Source: Augochlora pura (lineage: Eukaryota > Arthropoda > Insecta > Hymenoptera > Halictidae). Taken from it: a stretch of 64,000 bases of DNA. Of the stretch, positions 26,401 through 37,790 are shown in pieces. The first letter of the stretch is position 1, and every line of letters begins with the position of its first letter. A model generated the notes under the pieces. It had not been told where the DNA came from, searched no databases, and worked only from the letters and a program-made list of their open reading frames with translations. Location of the stretch: positions 27,066,545-27,130,544 of the forward strand of contig NC_135775.1 of the NCBI RefSeq assembly GCF_028453695.1. Reading direction: 5' to 3'. The translations under genes and the position numbers were made by a program.

Positions 26401-29400
26401 CGCGGAGCCACGGAGAAACGAGCGCCGCGACCCCGAGACCAGTCTTGTGGCAGCTCTCCCTGATCCGCGAGCCAAAATCTCGCCGCGCGCGGCGCTTGAT
26501 GGACGATCCCGTATCGATCACACGCTCTTCCAAGACCGAGGAGCAGCCGAGCAGCAGTCGAGGAACCGAGAATTTCCCCGAGATGAGTCGCTCGAACGAT
26601 TTGTTCCGGCGGCGGCGACGACGACGACGACCGAAACAACAACGCGCGCGCGACCAGCAGCAACGTTTTGAACGAGTTCGCAGGAACGTTCGTAACGAGA
26701 GGGACGCGCGAGACGACGCTTCCAGCCATGCTGCGAGCAACTCTCGAATGCGAAACGACGAACGAGGTGTGAATACGGCGATAGGTGGACACAAGAGGCC
26801 ACACGAGAGAGAGCCTCCGGACAGCCACGAGAGGAGGGTGCGAAGACGAGATCGGGGCTCGGGGGCTCGGCTGCTACAACGGCGCTCAAAAGTCGCGAGA
26901 CTACCCTCGCGAAGTTCGCGAAAGGTCGGCCTCCGTGCCTCCTTGTGCTCCAAAGGAATTTCGGGAACCCGGGGCTGCTGGCCGGTCGACCACGACCGGT
27001 TTCATTTTTCCGTCGTTGGATTTTTCCCTCGAAAAAGCAATCGGGTCGAGGTCGGCCGAACTCGCGACTCCGCGCCTCCCTCCCCGCGCCTCCTCGCTTC
27101 GCGTCGCCGCCAAAATCCTATGCCTGCCTGCCCGCTGGCTCCAAGAAATTCCGCATCGATTCCGGCGCCGCGAAAACGCGTATCGCGTCGAGCGAAACAG
27201 CCCGGAGCCGGTCGGACCCGCTTTCCAATTTTCCAAAGACCGGATGATCGTCGGGCGCCGTATCCTCCACCCTTTGGCTTTCCACGCCTTCGCGAGGCAC
27301 CCGCGCTCGAGAGAGCAGGACAATGTCCCGGCGCTAAGCGGTTTCGGGGCGGCCACGCTCGCATCTCTCGAACGACACCCGACTTTTGAGCAGCAGTGTA
27401 TATCGGTCGGTCCGCACTTAAAAGGTTAAGCGCGTTGCAGGGAGGCCGGTGGGTTGAATTTCTCCGCGGCTGGCGTCGCGGCGGCCCGCGTCGCGTCGCG
27501 TCGCCTCGCGTCGCGGCTAGGCAAGGAGACTCGTGCGCGGAGCGGGCGAGCGAGAGCGGGGGTGTGGGCGTCGTTGACTCTCGCAGGGGAGCCTCCGGCG
27601 GTGTCGATGTCGGTGTCGCTATCGTTGCTGGTGTCGGTGTCGATGTCGCTGTCGGTGTCGGTGTCGGAGTCGGTGTCGGTGGTGCTTGCAGGCTGGCTGC
27701 ACAAGAGAAAAGAAGGTAACGCGCGGGACGGGGCAGGGGTGCGAGGAGCGTCGAGGGAGGGAGGGAGGGAGGGAGCGAGAGAGAGAGAGATAGAGTGAGA
27801 GTGTGTGAGAGAGAGAGAGAGAGAGCAGCGAAGGAGATAGAGAGGAACGGGGGTGGTTGGCGGAAGGCAGACGGGCGGCAGACACCCCATGCTTATCCCC
27901 GCCCCTCCGACGACTCCCGGTCCGTGACTCACCAAACCGTTAAGGGATGAAGCCGCCCTGCTTTCAATGTAACGCACAGGCGCGCACCACAGCAAAGACA
28001 TTCGCGGATAGATCGGCTTGTACGCGCGCGCGCGCGTCGCCGAGCCCCCTCCGAGAGGCAGACGCGCGTACACACACGCGTGCACACGCGCTGACACGCA
28101 TCGCCGTTTGGCTATCGTCGTTGCTCGATAGCCGCGATGTATCTCTTGTTACGCTCCTGCGCGCACGAGAGAGAGCGAGAGAGAGAGGGAGAGAGAGAGA
28201 GAGAGAGGAAGAGAGAGGAAACGCCGAGTAAAAGAGAGACGGACGGATGGAGAAATCTACCCTCTCTCGCGTGTTGTATTTCATCGGGGATCGGCTCGGT
28301 GTATGCGCCACCCTCTCCCCCGCGTAATACGCCGCCAGGCAGGTTGCACCCCCGCCCTCCAAGACACACATTTATGCGTTTGTAGGCACGCTCGCACGCT
28401 TGCACGCACGCACGCACGCACGCCTGCACTCGTTGTTACCGTTGCATGTAGCGCTCGGTGCATTACACCGCTGACTCCATCTCGCTCTATCTTCCTGCCT
28501 CTATTCCGGGTTTCCTCCTTATCGTTCGACCGTTTGCACTACACGCGCGACGACGACGACGTCGACGACGACGACGATGGCGACGACGAAGGGGTGGGCG
28601 CGGTGGAGATACCACGGGAGCAAAAAGAACGACCCGTCTACCGAAAAATCCACCCTCTGACCGCTGCGATCGCTGCTGGCTCTAGCTCTTTCCTCGTGGT
28701 CGTTCCACTTCGTTCCGCTTTCCTCCTTTTTTTTTTTTTTTTTTTTTTTCTCCTCTCCTTTTCTCTTTTTACCGTTTCGCTTTTGCTCATCGACCAGTCG
28801 TCGATCGACGATTAAAAGGACGCGTGACAGCGGTCTTTGAAGCGGCCTCACTGAATTTTTCAGGCTGGTCTCATCTCGGCAACCCTTTCCGTTACACCCT
28901 CGCTACTCTCGGCACTCTCTCGATTCTCTCGGCCGTCGATCGTATACAGTAATTTCCCAAATAGACGGTATATTTATCTATCTCCCGCGGGAGCTGCGGC
29001 TGTATGTACGAAATAGAGCGACCCTCTCTTGTTCTCCCTCCGGTCGCCCTCGTCTGCCTCGTCACCCTCTCGCGCGTCTCCCGGCTCCCTTTTGCGGAAG
29101 CGCACGGATTTTGCGGGTAAAGCTAAGGAAAAACGTTGTCTCGCGAGGCCGGTTGTCGGGTGTTGTCCCGCGCTCGCGGCTCGAACTTTGCCGCGTGGAA
29201 GTTCGGCTCGCGACAAGGTTCATCGGCGAACAAGAGCGGTCGAGGCGGTCGAGAGACGGGCGTAGCGAGGACGGTGATTCGGCTCGGCTCGGCGCGGACC
29301 GGCGCGGCCGCCCGATGGCAAGAGCATGGGCCATGGGAACTGACATGGGTCGCGGGGGAGTGGTTTGCGGAAGGTATTCAAAAAATCGATAAGTTCCGCA

Positions 29401-31428
29401 GCCACGGGACGGAGATGAACGAAAAGGAAAACTGCGGGAACGAGCTCCCGCGATTTCACGCATCGCGCGTTCTCACCCCTGCCCCTTCGCGGCTCCGTCT
29501 CCTTTCCTATCCGCCGCCGTCCGTGTCTTTCCGCGTCTATTCGCCACCCGGGTCGCGAGTACATAGCCTCTGTTGTTTTGCACGCAGGCCGAACGCTGAA
29601 CGGGCAACCGTTGTTGGAGTTCCCGATGTCCAGCGGTGAACCGGCCTTGGAACCCCTCAGGATCAAGCGAGCTACCCTCTGGGCGAGAGTCGAATTCAGG
29701 CACGCCCATCACTATCAGCGTCACCGTGCGGGCCAGACCAACCAAAGAAACATCACTCTATGGGTATTCAGGGTACGTTGCGGCAACACGACGCACCTGC
29801 GTGGAAAGGTAATTTTCCTCGTCCATTTCTCTTTTCTCTTTTTTCTTTCTCTTTCCTCTTTTCTCTTTTCTCTTGTCTCTTGTCTCTTTGTCTCGTCTCT
29901 CGTTTACCGATCGTCGACATCAGTTTAGCCACGCACAGACAGATACCTGTCGCTGGAACAAGCGACGCTTTCGGTGTCGGCTGCTCGGCTGCTCGGCTGC
30001 TCGGCTGCTCGGCTGCACGGCTGCTCGGCCGCTCGGTCGACCGATCGATCCAAACCATCTTCGGCAACCTTCCCCGCGGATTTTCGGAGCTGCGAACGCG
30101 CTCTATCCGTGCCTGAAGCCCGAAAAGCGAGACTCTCGTTTTGCTCTCTTGTTACAGTTGTTACCTTTCCCGGGTGTTATTTCCAGGCATTTGCCAAAGC
30201 CGGCACGAGCGTGCGAGATCGTATTTCAGCGGGGATAGAAAAGGGGGGAAGAACGGACTTTGACGCTTTCATCCGATTTACGATTTCTATAAATTTAATC
30301 GCGTTAAAACGTGCCGCGATCTTAAGCCGCCTCACCAACAATTTGTCCAATATAACCGACTACGGTTGACGGGTTTCAGCCGATCGGGAAGCTTCGAACA
30401 GTATCCAGTCGGTGCGTGTAGATTCTAGATGGAGAGAAAAAAGAGAACGAAAGGATAGACTGATCAGGGAGAGGTAGAGAGAGAGAGAGAGAAAACGATG
30501 CAGTAGGTATACGTGTAGGACAAACCTTTGCAGTGGAAACAGAGGCGAATACATCGCGGCTTGGTTTCTCAGGAACTCGGGCAACACCTAGAGATGGTGA
30601 CGTCCCTGGGGGTGAGCATCGGGCAGCTCGGCTGGCTAAAGTTCGACGTGACCAGGGTCGTGAACAGCTGGTACACAGCGAGCGGAGATTCGGCGAGGGA
30701 CAAGTTGACGTTGCTGGTCGACTGCACCGGGTGCGGCTCCCACGTCTACGTGTCCACGTTCGACGGACACTCGCCGCACGTGATCGAGTCCTCCTTGAAC
30801 GCGAAAGGTAAACCAGCTGGGTGCTCGACCGCGCTGCCGCCCTCGGATCTTTTTCGATTCTACGATCGGTCGACGATGTTTCCAGGTGCCGAAGATCCGG
30901 ACAGGCCGTTCCTGGTGGTGCGGACGGATCCGGCGGCGGTGAAACGCGTCAGGAGACGGGCGGTCGAGTGCAGCGGCGCGATCAAGGGCCAATGCTGCAA
31001 ACAGAGGTTCTACGTAAACTTTTCCCAGCTCGGCTGGGACGACTGGATCATCGCGCCTCAGGGGTAAGAATCAGTTTGGATGCCGGGGTCGGTCGGTCGA
31101 TCCTTCTAGCTCCGGCGTAATTTGGATGTTCGGGCGAGCCGACCAACCGAGACGAATCCGCGATACTCGAACTCGTTTTGGTCGCAGGTACTACGCGAAC
31201 TACTGCAGAGGGGACTGCGCTGCCGGGCACAGGACACCGGACACGTTCCTCAATTACTACACGCACGTGATCGAGGAGTATCGGAAGATGGATCGGCTGG
31301 CGGGCATGCAGCCGTGCTGCGCTCCCCTCAAGTTCTCGCCAATGTCGTTGATCTACTACGGTCCCGACTCGAACATCATCAAGAGAGATCTGCCGAAGAT
31401 GGTCGTCGACGAGTGCGGTTGTCCATAA
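7900..31428 (+). CDS. Actbeta: Activin/inhibin-beta type TGF-beta ligand precursor (whole gene, 5 coding exons)
   Basis: Secreted growth-factor precursor of the activin beta family; such ligands dimerise and signal through type I/II receptor serine kinases to Smad proteins. Joining 7900-8713, 29588-29808, 30573-30807, 30886-31063 and 31188-31428 gives 1689 bases, 562 residues plus a stop, with every intron bounded by GT and AG and all phases matching. Seen in the protein: a hydrophobic signal-like segment at residues 88-107, a CPGCP motif at 119-123, the propeptide signature TSEIITFAEPG near 262-272, RPFLVV at 430-435, a basic RVRRR cleavage site ending at residue 448, and a 114-residue mature domain with nine cysteines ending in CGCP. 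Nine cysteines, WDDWIIAP and YCRGDC mark the activin branch rather than BMPs. Sequons occur at NRT, NIT, NTT and, in the mature part, NFS. The start is the least certain point, because 87 residues precede the hydrophobic segment. Confidence 0.94.
18327..18411 (+). ncRNA. Imperfect hairpin, possible microRNA-like precursor
   Basis: Left arm 18327-18358 pairs with right arm 18379-18411 over about 30 positions, with a long core (CGCCGCC, TTAT, CCGAGC against GCTCGG, ATAA, GGCGGCG) and small bulges; the terminal loop is about 20 bases. The size suits a pre-miRNA, but I do not recognise the arm sequences as a known miRNA. Confidence 0.2.
18546..18635 (+). repeat. GATA tetranucleotide plus GA dinucleotide array
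   Basis: Roughly 12 GATA units, partly interrupted by GGATA and AATA, run directly into a GA dinucleotide tract. It is intronic. Confidence 0.9.
25072..25171. other. Assembly gap, 100 N
   Basis: Exactly 100 N bases, the usual placeholder for a gap of unknown size. It lies in the large Actbeta intron and follows a CT-rich stretch, so a longer dinucleotide repeat may have broken the assembly here. Confidence 0.99.
25172..29587 (+). other. First coding intron of Actbeta, part after the assembly gap
   Basis: Continues to the acceptor CACGCAG at 29581-29587. I see no supported exon. It contains CTC-rich low complexity (25990-26080), a GTCGGT/GTCGAT array (27598-27690), GA tracts (27776-27835 and 28166-28220), a CG alternating run near 28023-28037, GCAC tetramers (28388-28425) and a run of 23 T (28727-28749). 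Confidence 0.7.
29588..29808 (+). CDS. Actbeta: Actbeta coding exon 2: central propeptide
   Basis: The acceptor TTTTGCACGCAG precedes 29588 and the donor AAG|GTAATT follows 29808. The exon enters in phase 1, completing a Gly codon, and leaves in phase 0 (221 bases, residues 272-345). It continues the propeptide with LNGQPLLEF and then IKRATLWARVEF, a beta-strand pattern typical of TGF-beta propeptide arm domains. It carries two N-glycosylation sequons (NIT and NTT) and one cysteine. Confidence 0.92.
29975..30035 (+). repeat. Octamer tandem repeat (CGGCTGCT)n
   Basis: Seven or so near-perfect eight-base units within the intron between Actbeta coding exons 2 and 3 (29809-30572). Confidence 0.85.
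30573..30807 (+). CDS. Actbeta: Actbeta coding exon 3: C-terminal propeptide arm
   Basis: The acceptor TTGGTTTCTCAG precedes 30573 and the donor AAAG|GTAAAC follows 30807. The exon starts in phase 0 and ends in phase 1 (235 bases, residues 346-423). It encodes SIGQLGWLKFDVTRVVNSWY, the WxKFDVT motif seen in activin and related propeptides, then LTLLVDCTGCG, a conserved Cys-X-X-Cys pair near the propeptide end that is also found in vertebrate inhibin beta chains. Confidence 0.92.
30886..31063 (+). CDS. Actbeta: Actbeta coding exon 4: cleavage site and start of mature ligand
   Basis: The acceptor ATGTTTCCAG precedes 30886 and the donor GG|GTAAGA follows 31063 (178 bases, entering phase 1 and leaving phase 2). 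It encodes DRPFLVVRTDP, then KRVRRR as the proprotein convertase site, then the mature N-terminus AVECSG with the first cysteine, the adjacent cysteine pair QCC, and FSQLGWDDWIIAPQG. The preceding 78-base intron is a multiple of three with no stop, so read-through of exons 3 and 4 is also open (see findings). Confidence 0.93.
31188..31428 (+). CDS. Actbeta: Actbeta coding exon 5: rest of cystine-knot domain and stop
   Basis: The acceptor GTTTTGGTCGCAG precedes 31188. The exon completes a split Gly codon and runs 241 bases to TAA at 31426-31428. It encodes YYANYCRGDC, the finger and wrist-helix region, MQPCCAPLKFSPMSLIYY with the cysteine pair that includes the interchain-disulfide cysteine, and the terminal VVDECGCP. 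The spacing of cysteines C, CC, C, C, CC, C, C (nine in the mature part) is that of activin beta chains. Confidence 0.96.
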
Positions 31429-32600
31429 GAGACCGTGACGTCGCGTCGTTGCTTCCGTCCGGAGAAAATTCCGAGCCGCGCGAAACGTATAAAGGCGGTT
31501 CCGTTCTCGTTCTAGGTCTCGATCTCGATCTCGATTCCGTCGCGATCTCTTGCTGGTCGGTCTCCGCCGAGGTTCCCGGAGGTGTCTCCGTGGTGTTTCG
31601 TAAACCTGTTAGAAACAATTTATATAGACGAGCAGAAACGGAGAGCGGGCACGGGAGAGAGACGATGATAGAGATGGAGAGAGCGAGAGAAAATAGGGTG
31701 GAAAAGAGATTAAAAGAGAGGGGGACGGAGAGTAGGGGGGAGCGGGCGTAGACGACGATCTTTTTGATCGAAGTCCGTCTAGCGTGACGTTGGACACGTT
31801 CCAGACGAGCCTGGACGCGGTCCGACTTAGATTCGTTGGTAGTTTTACGGACGCGCTCCGGGTTCGTCTGTGAACCAATTGGAAACATGGCCAGACAAAA
31901 TGTATCCCCGAACGTCCTCGAACCAGGTCCAAACGATTTGTTCTTACAAATTAGAGAAAGATCGGAATTTCCCAGCGATCGCAGGGTCCTGTGTATTTCC
32001 TAGCGAACGCGACGCCAAGCGAACCATCGCTCGAGTCGATCCTGCGAACAATCGTCGGTTTTAGGCGCAGCTAGTTTTCCCGACGACTCTATTCGCAATC
32101 GCTAGTAAAAACGTGGGACAACGTATGCTTGCCTGCCACTGTGTTTGTGTCTGTATACATGTGCTCCCACCAGAGACAGAAAGGGATCCGGAGAGAGAGG
32201 GAGAGCGAGAGAGAGAGCGAGAGAGAGAGAGAGAGAGAGAGAGAAGAAGTAGGAGAACAAGAGTAAACGAGATACGCTCGCAGTTGGACTGCCAGGAAAG
32301 AGTCTACCCAACGAGGTTTCTAGCTAGTACAATAAAATTGAATTACACTTGAACGTCGATGCGACTCGGAGCGACGAATGCGCGAAAGCGAATGTTGATC
32401 GAAAGAGAAAAAGCGAGGGAGGAAGGAGAGAGAGGGAGAGAGAGAATGGAATGAAAGGGACGAAGAGGATGGAACAGCGCAGAGGCAGAGGCGAGGCATA
32501 GAGGGAATCAAAGGGAAACCTCGATCAGTTAAAGAATAAGTATCTTTTACGAAATACCGAGTCTAATATAATAAAAATAAGTATAAGTATAAAGTTGGTT
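31429..32600 (+). other. Actbeta 3' untranslated region with poly(A) signals
   Basis: Follows the TAA at 31428. Canonical AATAAA hexamers occur at 32331-32336 and 32570-32575, giving 3' UTR lengths of roughly 0.9 or 1.15 kb. A GA dinucleotide tract lies at 32191-32245. A longer UTR reaching into the AT-rich block beyond cannot be excluded. Confidence 0.55.
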
Positions 32601-33354
32601 TCTAAGCGGTTAGTAAATTGTATGAAAGGAAAGGAAGTAAAGATGCGCGCAGGAATCAATCGAAATTCTTACCGAGAGCTTAGTCTTTTCTTATTAATTG
32701 CGCGCGTTACGGGAGTAGAGTTCAACGATGAAAGTCAAAACTACTGAAAGTAAAAGAAAAAGAGAAAGTGATTTCACATATTTATTATGTATATATTCTA
32801 TACACGACGATATAAAGAACACACAAGGTGATCCAGGACGAGTAGCAGATACTTGAGCGCGGGTGGTTAAACCTTAAGATGTAAACGATAGGAAGAACAA
32901 AAAAAAAACGAAACACTCAATCCGATTGCCTTGTTTTTTACGCGTAACGTATGAAAGTATCCAGTAAACGATTTAGCAAAAAGGACAAAAGAGCTAGATA
33001 TTGTTAAGTGCTCTACACGCGTATACATTTCTATGGACACATACTGCATGTTGATGTGTATGTGCCCGTACGAATATGAATACGAATACGAAAACGAATA
33101 CGGATATGAATCCGAATCCGAATCCGAATCCGAATACGAATACGATTACAAATACGAATTATAAATAAGAATTTCAAGAAAATCAATTTATTAACATGAG
33201 GAATGAATGAACACTTTGAAATGCGCCAAGTCGCGGGGTGAGTCTCGTGTCAAAGACTGTCTTATTATGCTTCTTTCTCTTTTTCTTCTTCTTATAATAT
33301 TTATCATCATCATCAACGTTATCATCAATATCAACGCCACCGTCACCCTCAGCG

Positions 33355-33628
33355 TCAATCATAATCATAGTCATAATCATAGTCATAATCATAGTCATAG
33401 TCATAGTCATAGTCATAGTCATAGTCATAATCATAATCATAATCATAATCATAATCATAATCATAATCATAATCATAATCATAATCATAATCATAATCAC
33501 AACCACAACCACAATCACAATCACAATCACAATCACAATCCTAATCATAATCAATCAACCTTATATCATCGTGATTACGAACATCGCATCGTCAACGTCA
33601 TTATCATCGACATCGACATCGTCATCGA

Positions 33629-33714
<86 letters not shown>

Positions 33715-33722
33715 CCGTCACC
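33355..33722 (+). repeat. Compound hexanucleotide repeat (AATCAT then CATCGT)
   Basis: Two adjoining arrays, each with a six-base period. The first alternates CATAAT and CATAGT; the second is nearly pure CATCGT. Because six is a multiple of three, no stop codon arises, giving a 401-codon frame encoding His-Asn and Ile-Val runs that is not a gene. Confidence 0.95.
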
Positions 33723-35415
33723 GTCGTCATTCTCGCCAACATCGTGTTCACCGGTATCGCCATCGTCATTATTTCTGTTGTTAATATTTTTACCATCGTC
33801 TTCGGCTTCGAGATTATGTTTATTATTATTGTTATTAGTAATATTAAAGAAGAATTAGTCGACGAAGCGTATGCAATTGTAAAAGGTCGACCGGGAGTGC
33901 CAGCGTGCGTGTACATGTTTCTCGAAAACTTTTCCATATTATCCGCCGGGATGCAGCGACTCGCGCGAATGCAATTGAAACACAAACTTACACACACACA
34001 CGCAGAGACGCGGCGCAAGCACCTACGCACGCAAGCACGCATACGCATGCATACACGACACCCTGCTATCAACAATGCATCTTTATCTATCGAGCGTATT
34101 AGTCGTTACTATGGTCTCTCCGTATCGAGTTTTCCTTTCTCGTTTCTTCTTCGTACCGTGTATCGTGTATCGTATGTAAACTTGTATCTCGTATCTTCCT
34201 CTGCCATACCTCTCGAGTCTACGTACTTGTTTCGATTCGTTCTTGCCGGAAAGCATAGTCTTAGGGAACGTTCCGTCGTAAATCGTGCTTCGTTCGCAGA
34301 ATGCGTCACGCTCGCGCAATACGTCCACGCGCTTACACACAGATGCACCGAAGAACTGCTTCAGGAGAATTGGTCGAGAGATAACGCGCGCACGTACGTT
34401 CCTCCCCTATGAAAAATCATGGTCGCCCGAATTCGCAGACTTCACCCCGTCGAGCTCGTCGCATACGCGCGGCGGACAGAGAGTCGAGATTGCCGCGCGA
34501 TGGTGGTTACGATCGGAGATCGTGGGAAATCCGTATAACGAACAATACAACGTGACAATAATCGATCTCGGTAGCGGTCTCTTAGAGGAGAGGGCTTCGA
34601 AGCCATCGGGCCGACGAATTCCTCCTTTTCCCTGTTTCTTTGGTATTCGAGGTTTCGTTGTTCGGAACCGGTGCGCCGTCGATCGAACGAGCGAACGCAC
34701 CGACGGCTCTCGTCGTTTTCAACGGGCAGAGCTTCGTTGCTAGTTTGTAGAGAGCTTAGGGCCGATAGGGCCATCCGAGGGGGACCGAACAGAGTATAGC
34801 CGATATCAAAGTCGCTCGTTCGACGACGCCGCGGTTCACGATATACCTTAGCTCGTTGTCGGTAGCACGTTCGAAGGCAAACTCGAAACAGACAAGACGG
34901 TTACGGAGACAGAACGCGACTCGACGCATCACGACCGCAGAGGAACCGCGCCAGTTTTAAGAAATGCGAGAAACGTATATGACATTTCTGTGGGATAGTT
35001 CGTTTACCCACGTAGCCTTACTGGGCCTTATTAAAGTACTATCGCGTTACTACTAAATTTAACTAGCAAAATAACGATAAGACGTAAGAGTACTCGAACA
35101 TGCGGAAGAGAGGAAGCGAGCGAACGAAACAGAGAAACAATGACAGCGTAATAGATGGTAGAGCAAAAAAGGGCGAATAAGAAAGTAACGATATCGAAGG
35201 GCGAGCGCTAGAAAGAGAGATGCCACGACGACCAAATAGTCGGCGTATACTCTCGATTCGATCGATCATCCAAAATCTGATGGAAGAATGCACGACGTTG
35301 GTGAAAGCTTGTGTCCATTTGCAAGGGGAGCGAAAGATGAAAAAGAGAGAGAGAGAGAGAGAGAGAGCGTGTACGTGTGTGCGCGCGCGCATGTGTGTGT
35401 GCGTTTGAGAGAAAA

Positions 35416-35472
<57 letters not shown>

Positions 35473-35799
35473 AGGAAGAAACGAAATATAGCATTTAACC
35501 GACATTCCGCCATTCAATCTAGCCAAAAACCATGATAAAACGAACAATAAGAAATTAATTGCGTCCAAAGTAACGTTTAAATGACATTTAAGCGAGCGTA
35601 TTTCTAGTATCTTTAAGGGGCTCCTGTTCTTCATTACCATTTTCTTGTATTACTTCTACGTTTTACTGTTTCTTCTATTCCTTTTCTTTCACTTTCTATC
35701 TCTTTTACTTTTTCCAAGTTCATCTTCTACTACACTACTGCAACTACCATTGACCATCACTTCTTTTACTTTTTCTATCTCTTCTTATCTCTATTACTA

Positions 35800-36245
35800 T
35801 GGTTAAAACTATTACTACTACTTCTATTACTGTTTCGACTACTCTTACTACTCTACTATTACGACTACTACTGCTCCTACTACTATTACTACTACTACTA
35901 TTACTATTACTACTACTACTACTACTACTGCTACTACTACTACTACTAATACTACTACTACTATTACACTACTACTACTACTACTCCTACTACTATTACT
36001 ACTACTGCTACTACTGCTACTACTATTACTATTACTACTATATAACTACTACTACTACCATCGTTTCTATTACTCTAATTACTATAACTATCACTACTGT
36101 CACCATTCCTACTACTACTGTTTCTATTACTCTGACTACTATTACTACCACTACTGTTTCTATTACTCTTACCATTATTATTACTATTAGTATTAACACA
36201 GAATACTTCTATTTCTACTTCTATTTCTACTACTATTACTACTAC
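35800..36245 (+). repeat. Long ACT trinucleotide repeat
   Basis: About 445 bases of ACT units with frequent single-base variants (ATT, GCT). One frame gives poly-Leu, then poly-Tyr and poly-Thr. Confidence 0.93.
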
Positions 36246-36368
36246 TAATGCTACTAGTAAAAGACCCCTGGCAAAGAGTTTCCGATCATATATACACTAA
36301 TGCAAACTTCACAAAAACTATTCGCGCGTTAGAGTTATTATATGTTCTTATATGCAGGTAAGGCGAAT

Positions 36369-37056
36369 GGGGGACGTAGGTGGGATTTAAATAAAGTACA
36401 TAACGTCAAAATAACGCAATCTTTCATTTATTATTAAAAAGAATGTAGGGAGAAGAAAAATGTTATGTGCAAAAAAAGCTTTCTGATCGGTGGAATCGTT
36501 GGAGAAAAGTTGCCGCGTATGGCAGTTTCGCTACGTCGAGGCATTAATCTTGCATAGTTTTCGCATTACCATGGTGAAATTTCTTTCCACGACAACTTGA
36601 TCGCTTGTCGTGTTCCCTTTTTAGTTTTTGGTCCCAGCCAAAAGTCTAATAATAATTTTCCGTGTCGTCAGTTTAGCATTGTCATCTTGGGAAATCGATC
36701 TGGGGAGTCTCAAAATCACTGTGCTATGCTTGGCACTAGCAAATCTTCGGAAATATTAAGATTCGTTGCTAAAAATATTAGAACGAGTAGAACGAGCATT
36801 TATCTTACAGTTAGTTACAGTTGAGATTCTTTAGATTACATTTACACGATTCCATTACCGTTTCACTTATTCGTTGACTGAAATGCTTCGTGTTCGAGTC
36901 GCTTCGACGATGAATGCGTTCATTTATATTTTTCCACCCGATGCCTTCGCAGAACAAACATTCGGCTTCTCCTCTTGTTTCTTTTCAACAATAAATGAAA
37001 GATTGCATTACTTTGTAGTTAACTGCTTTATTTAGATCCCACCACCTACGTCCCCC
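36369..37056. mobile_element. Non-autonomous DNA transposon with 68-base terminal inverted repeats
   Basis: The left end at 36369-36436 (GGGGGACGTAGGTGGGATTT...) and the reverse complement of the right end at 36989-37056 match closely, sharing GGGGGACGTAGGTGG, TAAATAAAG and GCAATCTTTCATTTATT. The element is 688 bases. The inside has no transposase I can recognise, only a 75-codon frame at 36597. No clear target duplication is visible. The superfamily cannot be named from the ends alone. Confidence 0.75.
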
Positions 37057-37657
37057 ACTCGAGTTCTCTCTATGCAAGAATATTTTATAACTCGAGAAGA
37101 AACACTATCGTTCTTTGTGAACTTTCTGTGAATATCTATAGTCTTTGTGATTGCAAACCTTCTTTGCCAGGCATTGTATTGCTACTACTATTATCACTCG
37201 TACTATGATTACTATTACTATTAATACAGACTATTTCTATTTCTATTTCTACATCTATTACTACTGCGACCATTATAATTAACATGACTACTTCTACCTT
37301 TACTACTACTACTACTACTCCTACTACAATTACTAATATTACCGCTATTGCTACTATTATTATTAATACAATTACTTCTACATCTCCCCTTACTAGTACT
37401 GCTACTATCAGTACTACCCACTCTACCAATGGTTTCTATTGTTTAGTACCAGTTTGTTTTTCTAAAAGAAAGAACAAGTACGAGACCGAAAAGATTGTGA
37501 GTGCGTGAACAATTCTCTTCTAAATTCGATGAAGAGAGCGCGAGAATACGAATACGAGACTCCTTAAAGCCTTCAACGAGTTCAAGGATTGCATTTTACA
37601 AGTATCGCCCACTTTATTGTATAATATAAACGGGCTAATATTAACAATGCCGATAAT

Positions 37658-37659
<2 letters not shown>

Positions 37660-37710
<51 letters not shown>

Positions 37711-37790
37711 TATAAGTTAAAAAGTTATAAAGTATAAAGTATAAGTTAAAAAGTTATAAAGTATAAATTAAAAAGTTATAAAGTATGAAG
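37660..37790 (+). repeat. AAGTATA heptamer array with a higher-order unit
   Basis: Eight or so AAGTATA copies are followed by copies of a longer block (GTTAAAAAGTTATAAAGTAT) that itself contains the heptamer. Confidence 0.9.

Noticed and set aside
27412..27428. CTTAAAAGGTTAA resembling the end of the 54.8 kb MITE
   Set aside because: No partner TIR found within several hundred bases.
27454..27798. Frame with a hydrophobic Ser/Val/Leu run resembling a signal peptide, followed by GTAACG
   Set aside because: The hydrophobic run is translation of a GTCGGT hexamer array; it is not a credible alternative first exon of Actbeta.
33207..34412. 401-codon open frame with His-Asn and Ile-Val repeats
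   Set aside because: It exists because hexanucleotide repeats cannot create a stop in that frame; no domain, signal or splice support.
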